Positions 1 to 8,751 of a DNA stretch of 64,000 nucleotides are shown here, in pieces. The notes below the pieces were generated by a model. That model made no database searches. It saw only the letters and a program-made list of their open reading frames with translations, and was not told the DNA's origin. A program made the position numbers and the translations under genes. The DNA comes from Gammaproteobacteria bacterium (lineage in GTDB: Bacteria > Pseudomonadota > Gammaproteobacteria > Pseudomonadales > Azotimanducaceae): the NCBI GenBank assembly GCA_018656865.1, contig JABHYO010000187.1, positions 1-64,000 on the forward strand, written 5' to 3'. The first letter of the stretch is position 1, and the number at the start of each line of letters is the position of its first letter.

Positions 1-2
1 TA

Positions 3-680
3 GAGACAGACCGGATTTCAATTACCGAACTCATCTCAAGTATCGCACCACCCCTGGTGCTTATCGTCGCTGTGCTTGGCTCCATACTGGGTGGGCTGGC
101 GACACCAACCGAAGCTGCCGGGGTCGGCGCCATGGGTGCACTTATCCTTGCCGCCCTGCGACACGATCTAACCATCGCGCAGTGTCGTGAAATAGCTATC
201 TCCACGACCAAGACCACATCGATGGTGTTTTTTATCCTGATAGGTGCTTCGCTTTTTTCCCTGGTCTTTAGGGGTTACGGCGGTGATGAACTGGTGGCTG
301 AGCTCTTTGAATCAATGCCCGGCGGTGTTTTCGCAGCGACATTCGTCGTCATGCTGGTGATATTCCTGCTGGGCTTTATCCTGGATTTCATCGAGATCAC
401 GTTCGTTGTTGTGCCTATCGTCGGTCCGGTACTGATGGCCATGGGCATCGACCCGGTCTGGCTGGGTATTATGATCGCCATCAACCTGCAGACTTCTTTC
501 CTGACGCCACCTTTCGGATTCGCGCTCTTCTATCTGAGAGGTGTTGCGCCCCCCGAGGTCGGTACCCGCGATATCTATCGCGGTGTTGTGCCCTTCATTG
601 TGATTCAACTGGGCATGCTGATTCTGCTGGCTTTTGTTCCAAGCCTGGCCACCTGGCTGCCAGGGTTGATCTACGCCTAG
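3..680 (+). CDS. dctM: TRAP transporter large permease (DctM), 3' part
   Basis: The gene is cut by the left window edge. The frame is open from base 3, so 225 C-terminal residues are visible, about half of the usual length near 430. A GTG at 57 lies in frame but is internal. Hydrophobic helices alternate with the family motif LATPTEAAGVGAMGA near the start of the visible part and with NLQTSFLTPPFGFALFYLRG near the end, both typical of the DctM/large-permease subunit that moves carboxylate-type substrates across the inner membrane with sodium. The end is 2 bases from the convergent MFS gene. A TRAP binding protein is encoded nearby at 1922-3013 on the other strand; whether they form one transporter is inference. 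DctQ is not visible. Confidence 0.9.
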   Translation, partial: ETDRISITELISSIAPPLVLIVAVLGSILGGLATPTEAAGVGAMGALILAALRHDLTIAQCREIAISTTKTTSMVFFILIGASLFSLVFRGYGGDELVAELFESMPGGVFAATFVVMLVIFLLGFILDFIEITFVVVPIVGPVLMAMGIDPVWLGIMIAINLQTSFLTPPFGFALFYLRGVAPPEVGTRDIYRGVVPFIVIQLGMLILLAFVPSLATWLPGLIYA

Positions 681-682
681 GC

Positions 683-1906
683 CTAGTTCGACCTGAAAGC
701 CCGGATCGGCTTCACCAGCAAAAAGATCAGTGCAGTCGCGGTAATCGAAATGAATCCACCCAGTATCATTGTATTGTCGGCGCCGATTGAAGCGGCCCAG
801 AAGCCGACCCAAATTGTGCCAATATTGTTGGCGGTGGAAGCAGCCAGAAACATCAAAGAGAAGGCACGACCCCTCATATTGTCCGGCGTCGTCAGCATAA
901 CGGTGGTCATGCGTACCGCCACCGTGACCGCATCTGCCGCGCCCAGCAATCCGATCATCAGGATGCCGAGCCAGAGGCTGTTCACGGTACCAAATCCGAA
1001 CAGAATAAGGCCATAGGCAAAAGAGGCATAGAGCACCAACATGCCCTTGGCTCGAAATCCAACCAGCAACAATGCCAGCAGACTACCTACAATAGCGCCA
1101 ACAGAGTTCGCGGCACCAAGCATTCCGGTCGCACTGGCACCTCCGGCAAACAGGCCCAGTGCCAGTACGGGCAGAATCTCCCGGTAGAAAGATGCCGTCG
1201 TGATGCCGATATCCAGAAGAAAGAGGCCCGGCAGAATCGGGTGATTCGCCACATAGCGAAAACCATCAATGGTTTGTGCAATCTGCGACTTCGGCGCATC
1301 GTCCTTACTGTTTTCCGATTTACCGCTTGCCCAGATAAAAAACGGCAGCAACATCGACAGGAACGAAAAGGCTCCAGCAGCAACAAACACCAGGCTCAGA
1401 TCTGCGGCCGTAGCAATCAGCGCAAAGATCAGAGGTCCGACAATCGCAGCAATATTGCTTGACGCAGTATCTGTTGAAGTCGCCAGCATCAGATCCTTCT
1501 CAGGGAATATAACCGGTATCAGTGCCGATCTCGCCGGACCGACCAGCATATGAGTAGAAGCGGTGACGGCAATACCAAGATAAACCAGCGCAGGGCTGAG
1601 AAAACCGACATAGTTCAGAAAACCGAGCAGGATCAAGGACGCCGCAGTCAGGCCATAGGACAGAGTCATCAGGCGTTTTCGATCAACCCGGTCTGCCAGG
1701 GTCCCCGCCCACAGGGTGGTCGGAACCTGCACGATCAACTGAACCACACCAATCAATCCGACCAGGGCCGCAGATCCGGTTTCGTCAAGCAGCCATTGTG
1801 CTGTGCCCAGGATTCGCATCCAGAGAGCAATCGAACCCATCATCGTAGCTGCCCAGAGCAGGCGATAGTCCCGGTAACGAAACGCGCCGAGTCCCACAGT
1901 GGTCAT
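683..1906 (-). CDS. MFS transporter, EntS/MFS_3-like exporter
   Basis: The product has 407 residues with about twelve predicted membrane helices. The N-terminus (FRYRDYRLLWAATMMGSIALWM) and the loop after helix 2 with GTLADRVDRKRLM match the family of MFS_3/EntS-like exporters. The C-terminal half carries the GLLGAADAV and MRGRAFSLMFLA segments common in this group. It lies 15 bases downstream of the TRAP binding lipoprotein gene on the same strand, so the two are probably co-transcribed. The substrate cannot be read from the sequence; efflux of a small molecule or metabolite is a family-level inference. Confidence 0.8.
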   Translation of the reverse strand: MTTVGLGAFRYRDYRLLWAATMMGSIALWMRILGTAQWLLDETGSAALVGLIGVVQLIVQVPTTLWAGTLADRVDRKRLMTLSYGLTAASLILLGFLNYVGFLSPALVYLGIAVTASTHMLVGPARSALIPVIFPEKDLMLATSTDTASSNIAAIVGPLIFALIATAADLSLVFVAAGAFSFLSMLLPFFIWASGKSENSKDDAPKSQIAQTIDGFRYVANHPILPGLFLLDIGITTASFYREILPVLALGLFAGGASATGMLGAANSVGAIVGSLLALLLVGFRAKGMLVLYASFAYGLILFGFGTVNSLWLGILMIGLLGAADAVTVAVRMTTVMLTTPDNMRGRAFSLMFLAASTANNIGTIWVGFWAASIGADNTMILGGFISITATALIFLLVKPIRAFRSN

Positions 1907-1921
1907 AAAAACTTGTTATCC

Positions 1922-3013
1922 CTAATTTGCCCTGGCGTTGATATAGGCTCTTTCTGAGATTTCGTGATATTCGATGACGTCATCGCGGTATTGCATCCAG
2001 CTATCGTAGATGCGCTTCGAGAGCTCATCGTCGTCGACGATCGCCGCTGTTTTTTCCACTGCAATACTTCTGAGCTCTGCCAGCACATCATCCGGCAATC
2101 GACGCAATTCCACCTGGTGCTCGTTGACCAGTTCCTGGAGCGCCATATTGTTACGCGCCGTATATTCCGCCAGCATGTCAGTGTTGCCCGCAAGGGACGC
2201 TGTTTCGACAATGGCTTTCAGGTCGTCCGGCAGCTGATCCCAGGCCTCCTTGTTAACCAGCACTTCCAGGGTAGGTCCCGCTTCCTGCCAACCGGGGTAG
2301 TAGTAATATTTCGCAACCTGATGCAAACCGAAGGCGAGATCGTTATAGGGACCGACCCATTCAGTCGCATCAATAACACCCGTCTGCATGCTGGTAAAGA
2401 TCTCGCCACCCGGCAGATTGACCGCAGTGCCACCGGCGGCTTCGAACACCTCCCCGCCTAGTCCCGGGATCCTCATTTTCAGGCCCCTCAAATCTTCGAG
2501 AGAGTTGATCTCCTTATTGAACCAGCCAGCCATCTGCACACCGGTATTACCACCGGGAATCGGAAACAGGTTGTACCTGGCATAAAGCTCCCGCCACAGT
2601 TCCAGGCCACCACCATGGAGTAACCAGCCATTCATCTCCTGCGCCGTGAGGCCGAAGGGTACAGCGGTAAAGAATTGCGCGATTGGTACCTTGCCCTTCC
2701 AGTAATAGGAAGCGCCATGACCCATTTGCACCGTGCCCTGAGAGACTGCCTCAAAGACTTCCAGTGCCGGCACGATTTCGCCCGCACCGTAGACCTTGAT
2801 ATCGAGTCGCCCGTTACTCATGGTGCGGATATTGTCGACCATCCGCTCCGGTGCCGTTCCAAGGCCTGGCAGGTTCTTAGGCCAGGTTGTGACCATGCGC
2901 CACTTGTAGACTTTCTGAGGCTCGGCGGTTTGACCAGTGGGAGTTGTGTTTGACGACTCGCCGCAGGAAACAAGCACCAGCGACAGCAGGAGAAGATAAA
3001 TGTTTTTTGTCAT
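1922..3013 (-). CDS. TRAP transporter substrate-binding lipoprotein (DctP/TakP-like)
   Basis: The product has 363 residues. The ATG at 3013 gives a lipoprotein signal with a hydrophobic core and lipobox LVSC, Cys at about residue 17. A 24-codon longer frame exists upstream, but it would be encoded by the palindrome at 3048-3099 and would bury the signal peptide, so I reject it. The mature part carries TRAP binding-protein features: MVTTWPKNLPGLG after the N-terminus, LRGLKMRIPGLGGEVFEAAG in the middle and SMQTGVIDATEWVGPYND. These resemble TakP-type proteins that bind 2-oxo or other monocarboxylates. The lipid anchor is seen; the ligand is inference. It heads a likely two-gene unit with the MFS gene. 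Confidence 0.88.
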   Translation of the reverse strand: MTKNIYLLLLSLVLVSCGESSNTTPTGQTAEPQKVYKWRMVTTWPKNLPGLGTAPERMVDNIRTMSNGRLDIKVYGAGEIVPALEVFEAVSQGTVQMGHGASYYWKGKVPIAQFFTAVPFGLTAQEMNGWLLHGGGLELWRELYARYNLFPIPGGNTGVQMAGWFNKEINSLEDLRGLKMRIPGLGGEVFEAAGGTAVNLPGGEIFTSMQTGVIDATEWVGPYNDLAFGLHQVAKYYYYPGWQEAGPTLEVLVNKEAWDQLPDDLKAIVETASLAGNTDMLAEYTARNNMALQELVNEHQVELRRLPDDVLAELRSIAVEKTAAIVDDDELSKRIYDSWMQYRDDVIEYHEISERAYINARAN

Positions 3014-3047
3014 TAAGCTATGTCCGGATGTTGGGATGACGAGATTC

Positions 3048-3099
3048 GGGGTCAGAGTAAAGTGCCAGAGTAAATACTCCGGCACTTTACTCTGACCCC
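3048..3099. repeat. 52-bp near-perfect palindrome (REP/MITE-like)
   Basis: The 19-bp left arm GGGGTCAGAGTAAAGTGCC (3048-3066) is the exact reverse complement of the right arm at 3081-3099. The inner part is again self-complementary (GAGTA-AA-TACTC), leaving one A/C mismatch. It fills the gap between uvrD (ends 3116) and the TRAP lipoprotein gene (starts 3013). No T-run follows either arm, so a classical intrinsic terminator is unlikely, though such a hairpin could still stabilise an mRNA end. The GTCAGAGTAAA motif recurs in REP-like elements of many proteobacteria as far as I recall; that link is from memory. Confidence 0.85.
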
Positions 3100-3115
3100 A
3101 ACTCTGGTGAGCATA

Positions 3116-5332
3116 TTAGCCCACCGGTGTCAGGTTGGCATAGGCCATGACCAGCCACTTGCTGCCATCATTGGCAAAATTAACCTGGACCCTTGCTGAA
3201 GAACCCTCACCCTCATAGTTGAGGATCACACCCTCGCCAAATTTCTGGTGAAACACCCGTTGGCCCAGTTTCAGATCTGTACCAGCAACTTCGCTCGCCA
3301 TGTGTGCGGTTGAAGTACCTCGGCCATGAGTACTCAGGCTTTTGGGTCTGACAATGGAACCTGACGGCCGGACTTCTTCTATCACATCATCGGGTATCTC
3401 GCTGATAAAACGGGAAGGTCGATTGAATGTCTCCGTACCGTTGATGCGCCGGGATTCTGCATAGGTCAGGTACAGTTGGCGCATGGCGCGAGTCACACCG
3501 ACGTAGCAGAGTCGCCTTTCTTCCTCGAGTCGTCCAGGTTCCTCCATCGACATCATGTGCGGAAACAGACCGTCCTCCATACCTGCAAGAAATACCAGTG
3601 GAAACTCCAGACCCTTGGCGCTGTGCATCGTCATCAATTGGACACAATCCTCATTTGGGTCACCCTGACCCTCACCGGCCTCAAGCGCAGCATGGCTGAG
3701 AAACTCATCCAGCAGCGTCAGTTCCGTCTTGACATCCTCGGACTCAGAATCGAAGGCGTAATCAGTAGCCGGGTCGTAGGTCTTGGCAGCAGTGACGAGT
3801 TCCGCCATGTTCTCGATCCGGGCCTGTCCCCGTTCACCGCCTTCCTTGGCGTGATAATCTTTCAAACCCGTCTTTTCAACCACGATCTCAACCAACTCAC
3901 CCAGGTCCGATTCTGCGGTGAAATGGTCAAGTTCCTCTATTACAGCCAGAAAGCCCGCAATAGCGTTCCGCGCCCGTCCACTAAGAAGATTTTCATCAAC
4001 GATGGTTTTTGCCGCCTGCCAGAGAGAAATTCCCGAAGCCCGGGCTAGTATTCTGATCTCGGCAACACTTTTCCCACCGATTCCCCGCGTAGGTGTATTG
4101 ACCACCCGTTCGAAAGCGGCATCCGCATCCCGATGACTGATGAGACGCATATAGGCAAGCACGTTTCGAATCTCCACCCGCTCGAAAAACCGCTGACCGC
4201 TGTAGATCCGATAGGGCATCCGGACACGAAGCAAGGCCTCTTCAAGCACCCGGGACTGGGCGTTGGAACGATAGAGAATGGCTGCTTCACTAAAGAGGTT
4301 GCCTTCATCAACCCATTTTTTTATTCGCTCAACGATATATCGCGCCTCATCAATCTCGTTGTATCCTGCATACAGCTGAATCGAATCACCATCGCCGATA
4401 TCGGTCCAGAGCTCCTTACCAAGCCGACCGAGATTTTGATCGATCAATCCATTGGCTGCCTTAAGAATATTTGAAGTCGATCGGTAGTTCTGTTCTAGGC
4501 GAATCGTATTGGCATTGGGAAAATCACGGGTGAACTGCTGGATGTTCTCAATCTTTGCCCCGCGCCAGCCATAGATGGACTGATCGTCGTCGCCGACAAC
4601 CATGAGATTGTCTCTGTTACCGGCCAACACCCTCAGCCATGCGTACTGAATCGTGTTGGTGTCCTGAAACTCATCCACCAGCAGTGCATTGAATCGATTC
4701 TGATAATGTTTCAGCATTGTGGGGTTTTTCAGCCAGAGTTCGTGAGCTCGAAGTAACAGCTCTGCAAAATCCACCATGCCACCGCGCTGACAAGCTTCCT
4801 CATAAGCACGATATATAGCGAGGTGCGTTTTTAGATAGAGATCACCATAGTCCTCAATGCTCTGCGGTCTAAGACCCTCATCTTTCTGACTGTTAATCCA
4901 CCAGGTAGCCTGTCTCGCCGGCCACTTTTTTTCATCGATATCCAGGCTGACCAAGACCCTTTTAACCAGGCGCAGTTGATCATCGGAGTCCAGAATCTGA
5001 AAATTCTGCGGCAGGCCCGCTTCCTCGTGATGGGCGCGCAACAGACGATGCGCTATCCCGTGGAAAGTCCCGACCCACATGCCACGCACCGGCAGCGTTA
5101 ACAACTGTTCGATGCGGCCACGCATTTCGGCTGCAGCCTTGTTGGTAAAAGTTACCGCCAGAATGCTATAGGGGGAAAACCCCTCTTTTTGTATCAGCCA
5201 GGCAATCCGATGAGTCAGTACCCGAGTCTTGCCACTACCTGCGCCTGCAAGTATTAGCGAACTCCCGGGCGGAGCGGCTACCGCTTCCCGTTGATGTTCA
5301 TTTAGGGGGTCGAGCAGGTGTGAAACATCCAT
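3116..5332 (-). CDS. uvrD: DNA helicase II, UvrD
   Basis: The product has 738 residues, close to the E. coli length of 720. Superfamily 1A helicase motifs appear in order: Q-motif region LNEHQREAV near residue 10, Walker A AGAGSGKT at 29-36, TFTNKAAAEM, Walker B DEFQD at 220-224, GDDDQSIYGWRGA at 248-260, and the late VTRAM motif (GVTRAMRQLYLTYAE). A C-terminal Tudor-like segment (GQRVFHQKFGEGVI) matches UvrD/PcrA. It unwinds DNA 3' to 5' in nucleotide excision and mismatch repair. It starts 2 bases after the glmS stop, so it is probably transcribed with glmU-glmS. Rep is less likely because the C-terminal Tudor-like segment fits UvrD. Confidence 0.95.
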   Translation of the reverse strand: MDVSHLLDPLNEHQREAVAAPPGSSLILAGAGSGKTRVLTHRIAWLIQKEGFSPYSILAVTFTNKAAAEMRGRIEQLLTLPVRGMWVGTFHGIAHRLLRAHHEEAGLPQNFQILDSDDQLRLVKRVLVSLDIDEKKWPARQATWWINSQKDEGLRPQSIEDYGDLYLKTHLAIYRAYEEACQRGGMVDFAELLLRAHELWLKNPTMLKHYQNRFNALLVDEFQDTNTIQYAWLRVLAGNRDNLMVVGDDDQSIYGWRGAKIENIQQFTRDFPNANTIRLEQNYRSTSNILKAANGLIDQNLGRLGKELWTDIGDGDSIQLYAGYNEIDEARYIVERIKKWVDEGNLFSEAAILYRSNAQSRVLEEALLRVRMPYRIYSGQRFFERVEIRNVLAYMRLISHRDADAAFERVVNTPTRGIGGKSVAEIRILARASGISLWQAAKTIVDENLLSGRARNAIAGFLAVIEELDHFTAESDLGELVEIVVEKTGLKDYHAKEGGERGQARIENMAELVTAAKTYDPATDYAFDSESEDVKTELTLLDEFLSHAALEAGEGQGDPNEDCVQLMTMHSAKGLEFPLVFLAGMEDGLFPHMMSMEEPGRLEEERRLCYVGVTRAMRQLYLTYAESRRINGTETFNRPSRFISEIPDDVIEEVRPSGSIVRPKSLSTHGRGTSTAHMASEVAGTDLKLGQRVFHQKFGEGVILNYEGEGSSARVQVNFANDGSKWLVMAYANLTPVG

Positions 5333-5334
5333 GT

Positions 5335-7164
5335 TTATTCCACTGTGACGGACTTCGCCAGGTTTCTTGGCTGATCGACATCCGTCCCTTTAAACACCGC
5401 CACGTGATAAGCAAGCAACTGCACCGGGATGGTGTAAACGATGGGTGAGACACAGGCAGGGCATGAAGGCACTTTCAAGACCGTGACATCTGACTGATTA
5501 TCGATGGGTGAATGCTCGTCGGCAAAAACGAACAGTTCAGCCCCTCTTGCTCTTACTTCCTCAAGATTGGACTTCAGTTTTTCGACCAACTCATCGCCAG
5601 GTGCAACGGCCACCACCGGCATGTCGTCGTCAACCAGGGCCAGCGGCCCGTGCTTGAGTTCGCCAGAAGGATAACCTTCGGCATGAATATAGGAGATCTC
5701 TTTCAGCTTCAAGGCACCTTCTAGTGCAATCGGGTAGTGACTGCCTCTGCCCAAATAGAGAGCATGATGCTTTTCCACAAATCGCTCCGCTATATGACAG
5801 ATCTCGTCATCAAGCTTCAGAGTTTTCTCGACGAGGTCCGGCAGCTGGTGCAATGCGGTGACCAGTTCCTCGTGTGTTCCCTCATGCAGCCCGTGATATT
5901 GACCAATTGCAGCAACTAGCATCAGAAGATCCACCAATTGATTGGTAAACGCCTTCGTAGAAGCAACACAGATTTCGGTACCGGCCTCCAGCATCAGAGA
6001 TAGATCACTTTCCCTGACAAGCGAACTCGCGGGCACGTTACAGAGACACAAAGTCGCGAGGTAATTCTCGTTTTCGGCCCCCCTGAGCGCCGCTAGTGTG
6101 TCAGCGGTTTCGCCAGACTGCGAAAGGGTTACCAGTAGAGTGTTCGGCAGCACAACCGACTGGCGATAACGAAGTTCGCTTGCGATCTCCACATGACAGG
6201 GTAGTCCGACATACTGCTCGAACCAGTATCTTGCCACCATACCCGTGTAGTAACTGCTACCACAGGCGACAATCTGCACGGCCTGCACTTGCCTGAAGAT
6301 CTCCTCGGCACCGTTGCCAAAAGCCCGGGTCAGAACATGCCTGTCTGTGACCCTGCCGGACAACGTTCGCGCAATCGCCTGCGGCTGCTCGAAGATCTCC
6401 TTTGCCATATAGTGACGATAGTTACCCTTGTCCGAAGCATCCTGGCGTTCATCGAGCGTGATGGTGCGACTTTCTACGGAGCTTTCATTGTGACCGAAAA
6501 TCGAGATTTCGCTCCTGGTCACTTCCACAAGTTCACCTTCCTCCAGGAAGATAAATCGATCCGTTACCGGTCGAAGCGCCTGGGGATCCGATGCCACATA
6601 GTTTTCACCAATACCAAGGCCGACGACCAGTGGGCTGCCCAGTCTCGCTGCCAAAATCCGATCCGGATGTGCCTCATCCAACACAGCGATGGCGTAGGCG
6701 CCTTCGAGCTTGTCCAGTACCCTGTCCATGGCTTCACGAAGACTCGTTGACGACTGGTATTCGTCATACAGTAAGTGTGCAATCACTTCGGTATCAGTTG
6801 CCGATTCGAATTCGTAGCCTTTGGCTTTCAAGTCCTCACGGAGACCCTCATGGTTTTCAATAATGCCGTTGTGAACAACGGCAATCCCATGCGAAACATG
6901 TGGGTGTGCGTTGATTTCGCTGGGTTCGCCATGGGTTGCCCATCTTGTATGGGCAATGCCTGCCTTACCGTAGGGCTGGTTCTCCCGACAGGCTGATGTG
7001 AGTTCCGCTACCTTCCCCAGCCTGCGCAGCCGATTGATCTGACCAGACTCGCTGATCATAGCCAGTCCGGCGGAATCATAACCTCGATACTCGAGACGCC
7101 TCAGACCCTCCAGCAGAATCTCACTGACTTCCCGCTGGGCTACAACCCCGACAATGCCACACAT
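5335..7164 (-). CDS. glmS: Glutamine-fructose-6-phosphate aminotransferase (isomerizing)
   Basis: The product has 609 residues, the usual family length. It starts MCGIVGVV, with the catalytic Cys directly after the removed Met. The glutaminase domain carries AHTRWATHG and VVHNGIIENH. Two SIS sugar-isomerase domains follow (CGSSYYTGMVA, LSQSGETADTLAA; then LGRGSHYPIALEGALKLKEI), and the C-terminus is AKSVTVE, typical of the family. It makes glucosamine-6-phosphate for peptidoglycan and lipopolysaccharide. It sits 10 bases downstream of glmU, which acts later in the same UDP-GlcNAc pathway. The gap is too short for a glmS ribozyme. Confidence 0.97.
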   Translation of the reverse strand: MCGIVGVVAQREVSEILLEGLRRLEYRGYDSAGLAMISESGQINRLRRLGKVAELTSACRENQPYGKAGIAHTRWATHGEPSEINAHPHVSHGIAVVHNGIIENHEGLREDLKAKGYEFESATDTEVIAHLLYDEYQSSTSLREAMDRVLDKLEGAYAIAVLDEAHPDRILAARLGSPLVVGLGIGENYVASDPQALRPVTDRFIFLEEGELVEVTRSEISIFGHNESSVESRTITLDERQDASDKGNYRHYMAKEIFEQPQAIARTLSGRVTDRHVLTRAFGNGAEEIFRQVQAVQIVACGSSYYTGMVARYWFEQYVGLPCHVEIASELRYRQSVVLPNTLLVTLSQSGETADTLAALRGAENENYLATLCLCNVPASSLVRESDLSLMLEAGTEICVASTKAFTNQLVDLLMLVAAIGQYHGLHEGTHEELVTALHQLPDLVEKTLKLDDEICHIAERFVEKHHALYLGRGSHYPIALEGALKLKEISYIHAEGYPSGELKHGPLALVDDDMPVVAVAPGDELVEKLKSNLEEVRARGAELFVFADEHSPIDNQSDVTVLKVPSCPACVSPIVYTIPVQLLAYHVAVFKGTDVDQPRNLAKSVTVE

Positions 7165-7174
7165 AACCTAACGC

Positions 7175-8539
7175 TCAGTTTCTTTTTATAGGTCGCTGCC
7201 AGTTCTTGACAGTAACCTGTTTCGACCGGCCTACCGCAAGCACCTGCGAATCCACATCTTTGGTAATCGTTGAACCCGCACCAATGGTAGAACCAGCTCC
7301 GATGCTGACCGGTGCCACAAGAGAGGCATTAGTGCCGATAAAAGCGCCATCGCCAATATTGGTTTCATGTTTGAAGGCACCATCGTAGTTACAGGTAATC
7401 GTACCGGCTCCGACATTGACGTCCTGACCAATAATCGCATCACCGAGATAGGCCAGATGGTTCGCTTTGCTGCGCAGACCGATCTTGCTTTTCTTCACCT
7501 CTACAAAGTTGCCTATATGAACCTCATCTGCAAGCTCGGCGCCAGGTCTTAGGCGTGCAAATGGACCGATAATACATTCGTTGCTAACTGAAGCTTCTTC
7601 GACAATCGAATTCGCACGTACAACCGTACCATCGCCAATCGTAGAGTCTCTAATGATGCAGTTCGGTCCAATATCGACGTTGTCCCCAAGGGTTACATCG
7701 CCTTCCAGAATCACATTGATATCCAGGCGCACACCCCGCCCTGTTTTTATACTGCCTCGCACATCAAGACGGGCCGGATCCATCACCTGAACGCCATTGT
7801 TCATCAGCTCTTCTACAATATTCATCTGCAACCCTCTTTCCAATCCTGCGAGTTGTGTAAATGTATTAATACCGGTCACTTCAATCGCATCAACGGCCTT
7901 ATGCGCCCTAACTCCGCAACCTGCATCATTGGCATGGGCAACGATATCCGTCAGCAGATATTCCTCTTGTGCATTATCGTTGTCGAGTAGTGTCAGCCAT
8001 TGCCGGATTCCTTTGATATCTGCCGCCATAACCCCGGTATTGATTTCACGAATAGTCTTCTGTCGATCATCAGTGTCCCGCTCTTCGACAATCTGCTGAA
8101 CCTGTTCACCATCCCGAACGATCCTTCCGTAACCAAACGGATCACTCATATCAACCGTGAGAACCGACAGATCAGCATCAACCGCGACAAGGGACTGCAA
8201 TGTGGACGTCCGGATAAGCGGGCAGTCACCCAACATCACCAGAACCCGTCCTGAATCAGCAAGACTGGATGCTACCTGCTGCATGGCGTGGCCGGTACCC
8301 AGTCGTTCCGCCTGAAGCACCCAGTTGATATCGCGCCGGTGAGGAAAAGCAGCCTTGACGGCATCTGCACCCTGACCGATAACCACATGAATCGCAGCGG
8401 CTTTCATTTCATCGGCGACATCGAGCAGATAAGCCAGCAGCGGTCTGCCACCCAGAGTCTGCAGCACCTTGGGTTTGTCAGATTGCATACGACTGCCAAT
8501 ACCAGCTGCCAGAATGCAGATTTCGAGTTGCTCGGTCAT
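7175..8539 (-). CDS. glmU: Bifunctional GlmU: N-acetyltransferase / UDP-GlcNAc pyrophosphorylase
   Basis: The product has 454 residues (E. coli 456). The N-terminal uridylyltransferase domain opens with the nucleotide-binding motif LAAGIGSRMQSDKPKVL around residues 10-26. The second half is a left-handed beta-helix acetyltransferase made of hexapeptide repeats (for example VTLGDNVDIGPNCIIRDSTIG), followed by the GNFVEVKKSKIG and NHLAYLGDA segments of the acetyl-CoA site. It converts GlcN-1-P to UDP-GlcNAc. It follows the ATP synthase operon on the same strand but is separated from it by a terminator at 8566-8590. The atp-glmU-glmS order is conserved in many gammaproteobacteria. Confidence 0.97.
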   Translation of the reverse strand: MTEQLEICILAAGIGSRMQSDKPKVLQTLGGRPLLAYLLDVADEMKAAAIHVVIGQGADAVKAAFPHRRDINWVLQAERLGTGHAMQQVASSLADSGRVLVMLGDCPLIRTSTLQSLVAVDADLSVLTVDMSDPFGYGRIVRDGEQVQQIVEERDTDDRQKTIREINTGVMAADIKGIRQWLTLLDNDNAQEEYLLTDIVAHANDAGCGVRAHKAVDAIEVTGINTFTQLAGLERGLQMNIVEELMNNGVQVMDPARLDVRGSIKTGRGVRLDINVILEGDVTLGDNVDIGPNCIIRDSTIGDGTVVRANSIVEEASVSNECIIGPFARLRPGAELADEVHIGNFVEVKKSKIGLRSKANHLAYLGDAIIGQDVNVGAGTITCNYDGAFKHETNIGDGAFIGTNASLVAPVSIGAGSTIGAGSTITKDVDSQVLAVGRSKQVTVKNWQRPIKRN

Positions 8540-8565
8540 CGCGAAAGTTTAACCTATTGCGCCAT

Positions 8566-8590
8566 TAAAAAAGGCGGCTGAGCCGCCTTC
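8566..8590 (-). terminator. Rho-independent terminator of the atp operon
   Basis: Read on the minus strand, the sequence forms AAGGCGGCT-CAGCCGCCTT, a nine-pair G+C-rich hairpin, followed by a run of six T. It lies downstream of atpC and upstream of glmU, so it should end ATP synthase transcripts. Some read-through to glmU is possible, since no clear promoter was seen between it and glmU. Confidence 0.85.
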
Positions 8591-8617
8591 AAGTCGCTTC
8601 ATTGTCATCGAATTGAC

Positions 8618-8744
8618 AACAACTAGTTTCCGTTAGGAAACTAGCACCACTTTCTCGGATTCTGGTACAAGAACAACTAGTTTCCATTAGGAAACTAGCA
8701 CCACTTTCTCGGATTCTTGTACAGGAACAACTAGTTTCCGTTAG
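8618..8744. repeat. 54-bp tandem repeat with internal hairpins
   Basis: Units start at 8618, 8672 and 8726, an exact 54-bp period; the third copy stops after about 19 bases. Each full unit contains a perfect 9-bp hairpin, arms CTAGTTTCC and GGAAACTAG around a GTTA or ATTA loop, followed by a conserved segment with CACCACTTTCTCGGATTC. Two units differ at only a few positions. The array begins 8 bases downstream of the atpC stop (8752) and ends before the operon terminator, so it forms the 3' untranslated part of the atp mRNA. Its role is unknown. Confidence 0.9.
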
Positions 8745-8751
8745 AAATGAA

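Noticed and set aside
312..812. A 166-residue minus-strand frame over the TRAP permease end
   Set aside because: It overlaps a clear DctM gene and the MFS end, and has no family features.
3014..3085. Longer start for the TRAP lipoprotein gene at 3085
   Set aside because: The extra 24 codons come from the palindrome and would place the lipobox signal internally.
7165..7174. glmS ribozyme or riboswitch ahead of glmS
   Set aside because: Only 10 bases separate glmU and glmS, so there is no room for it.
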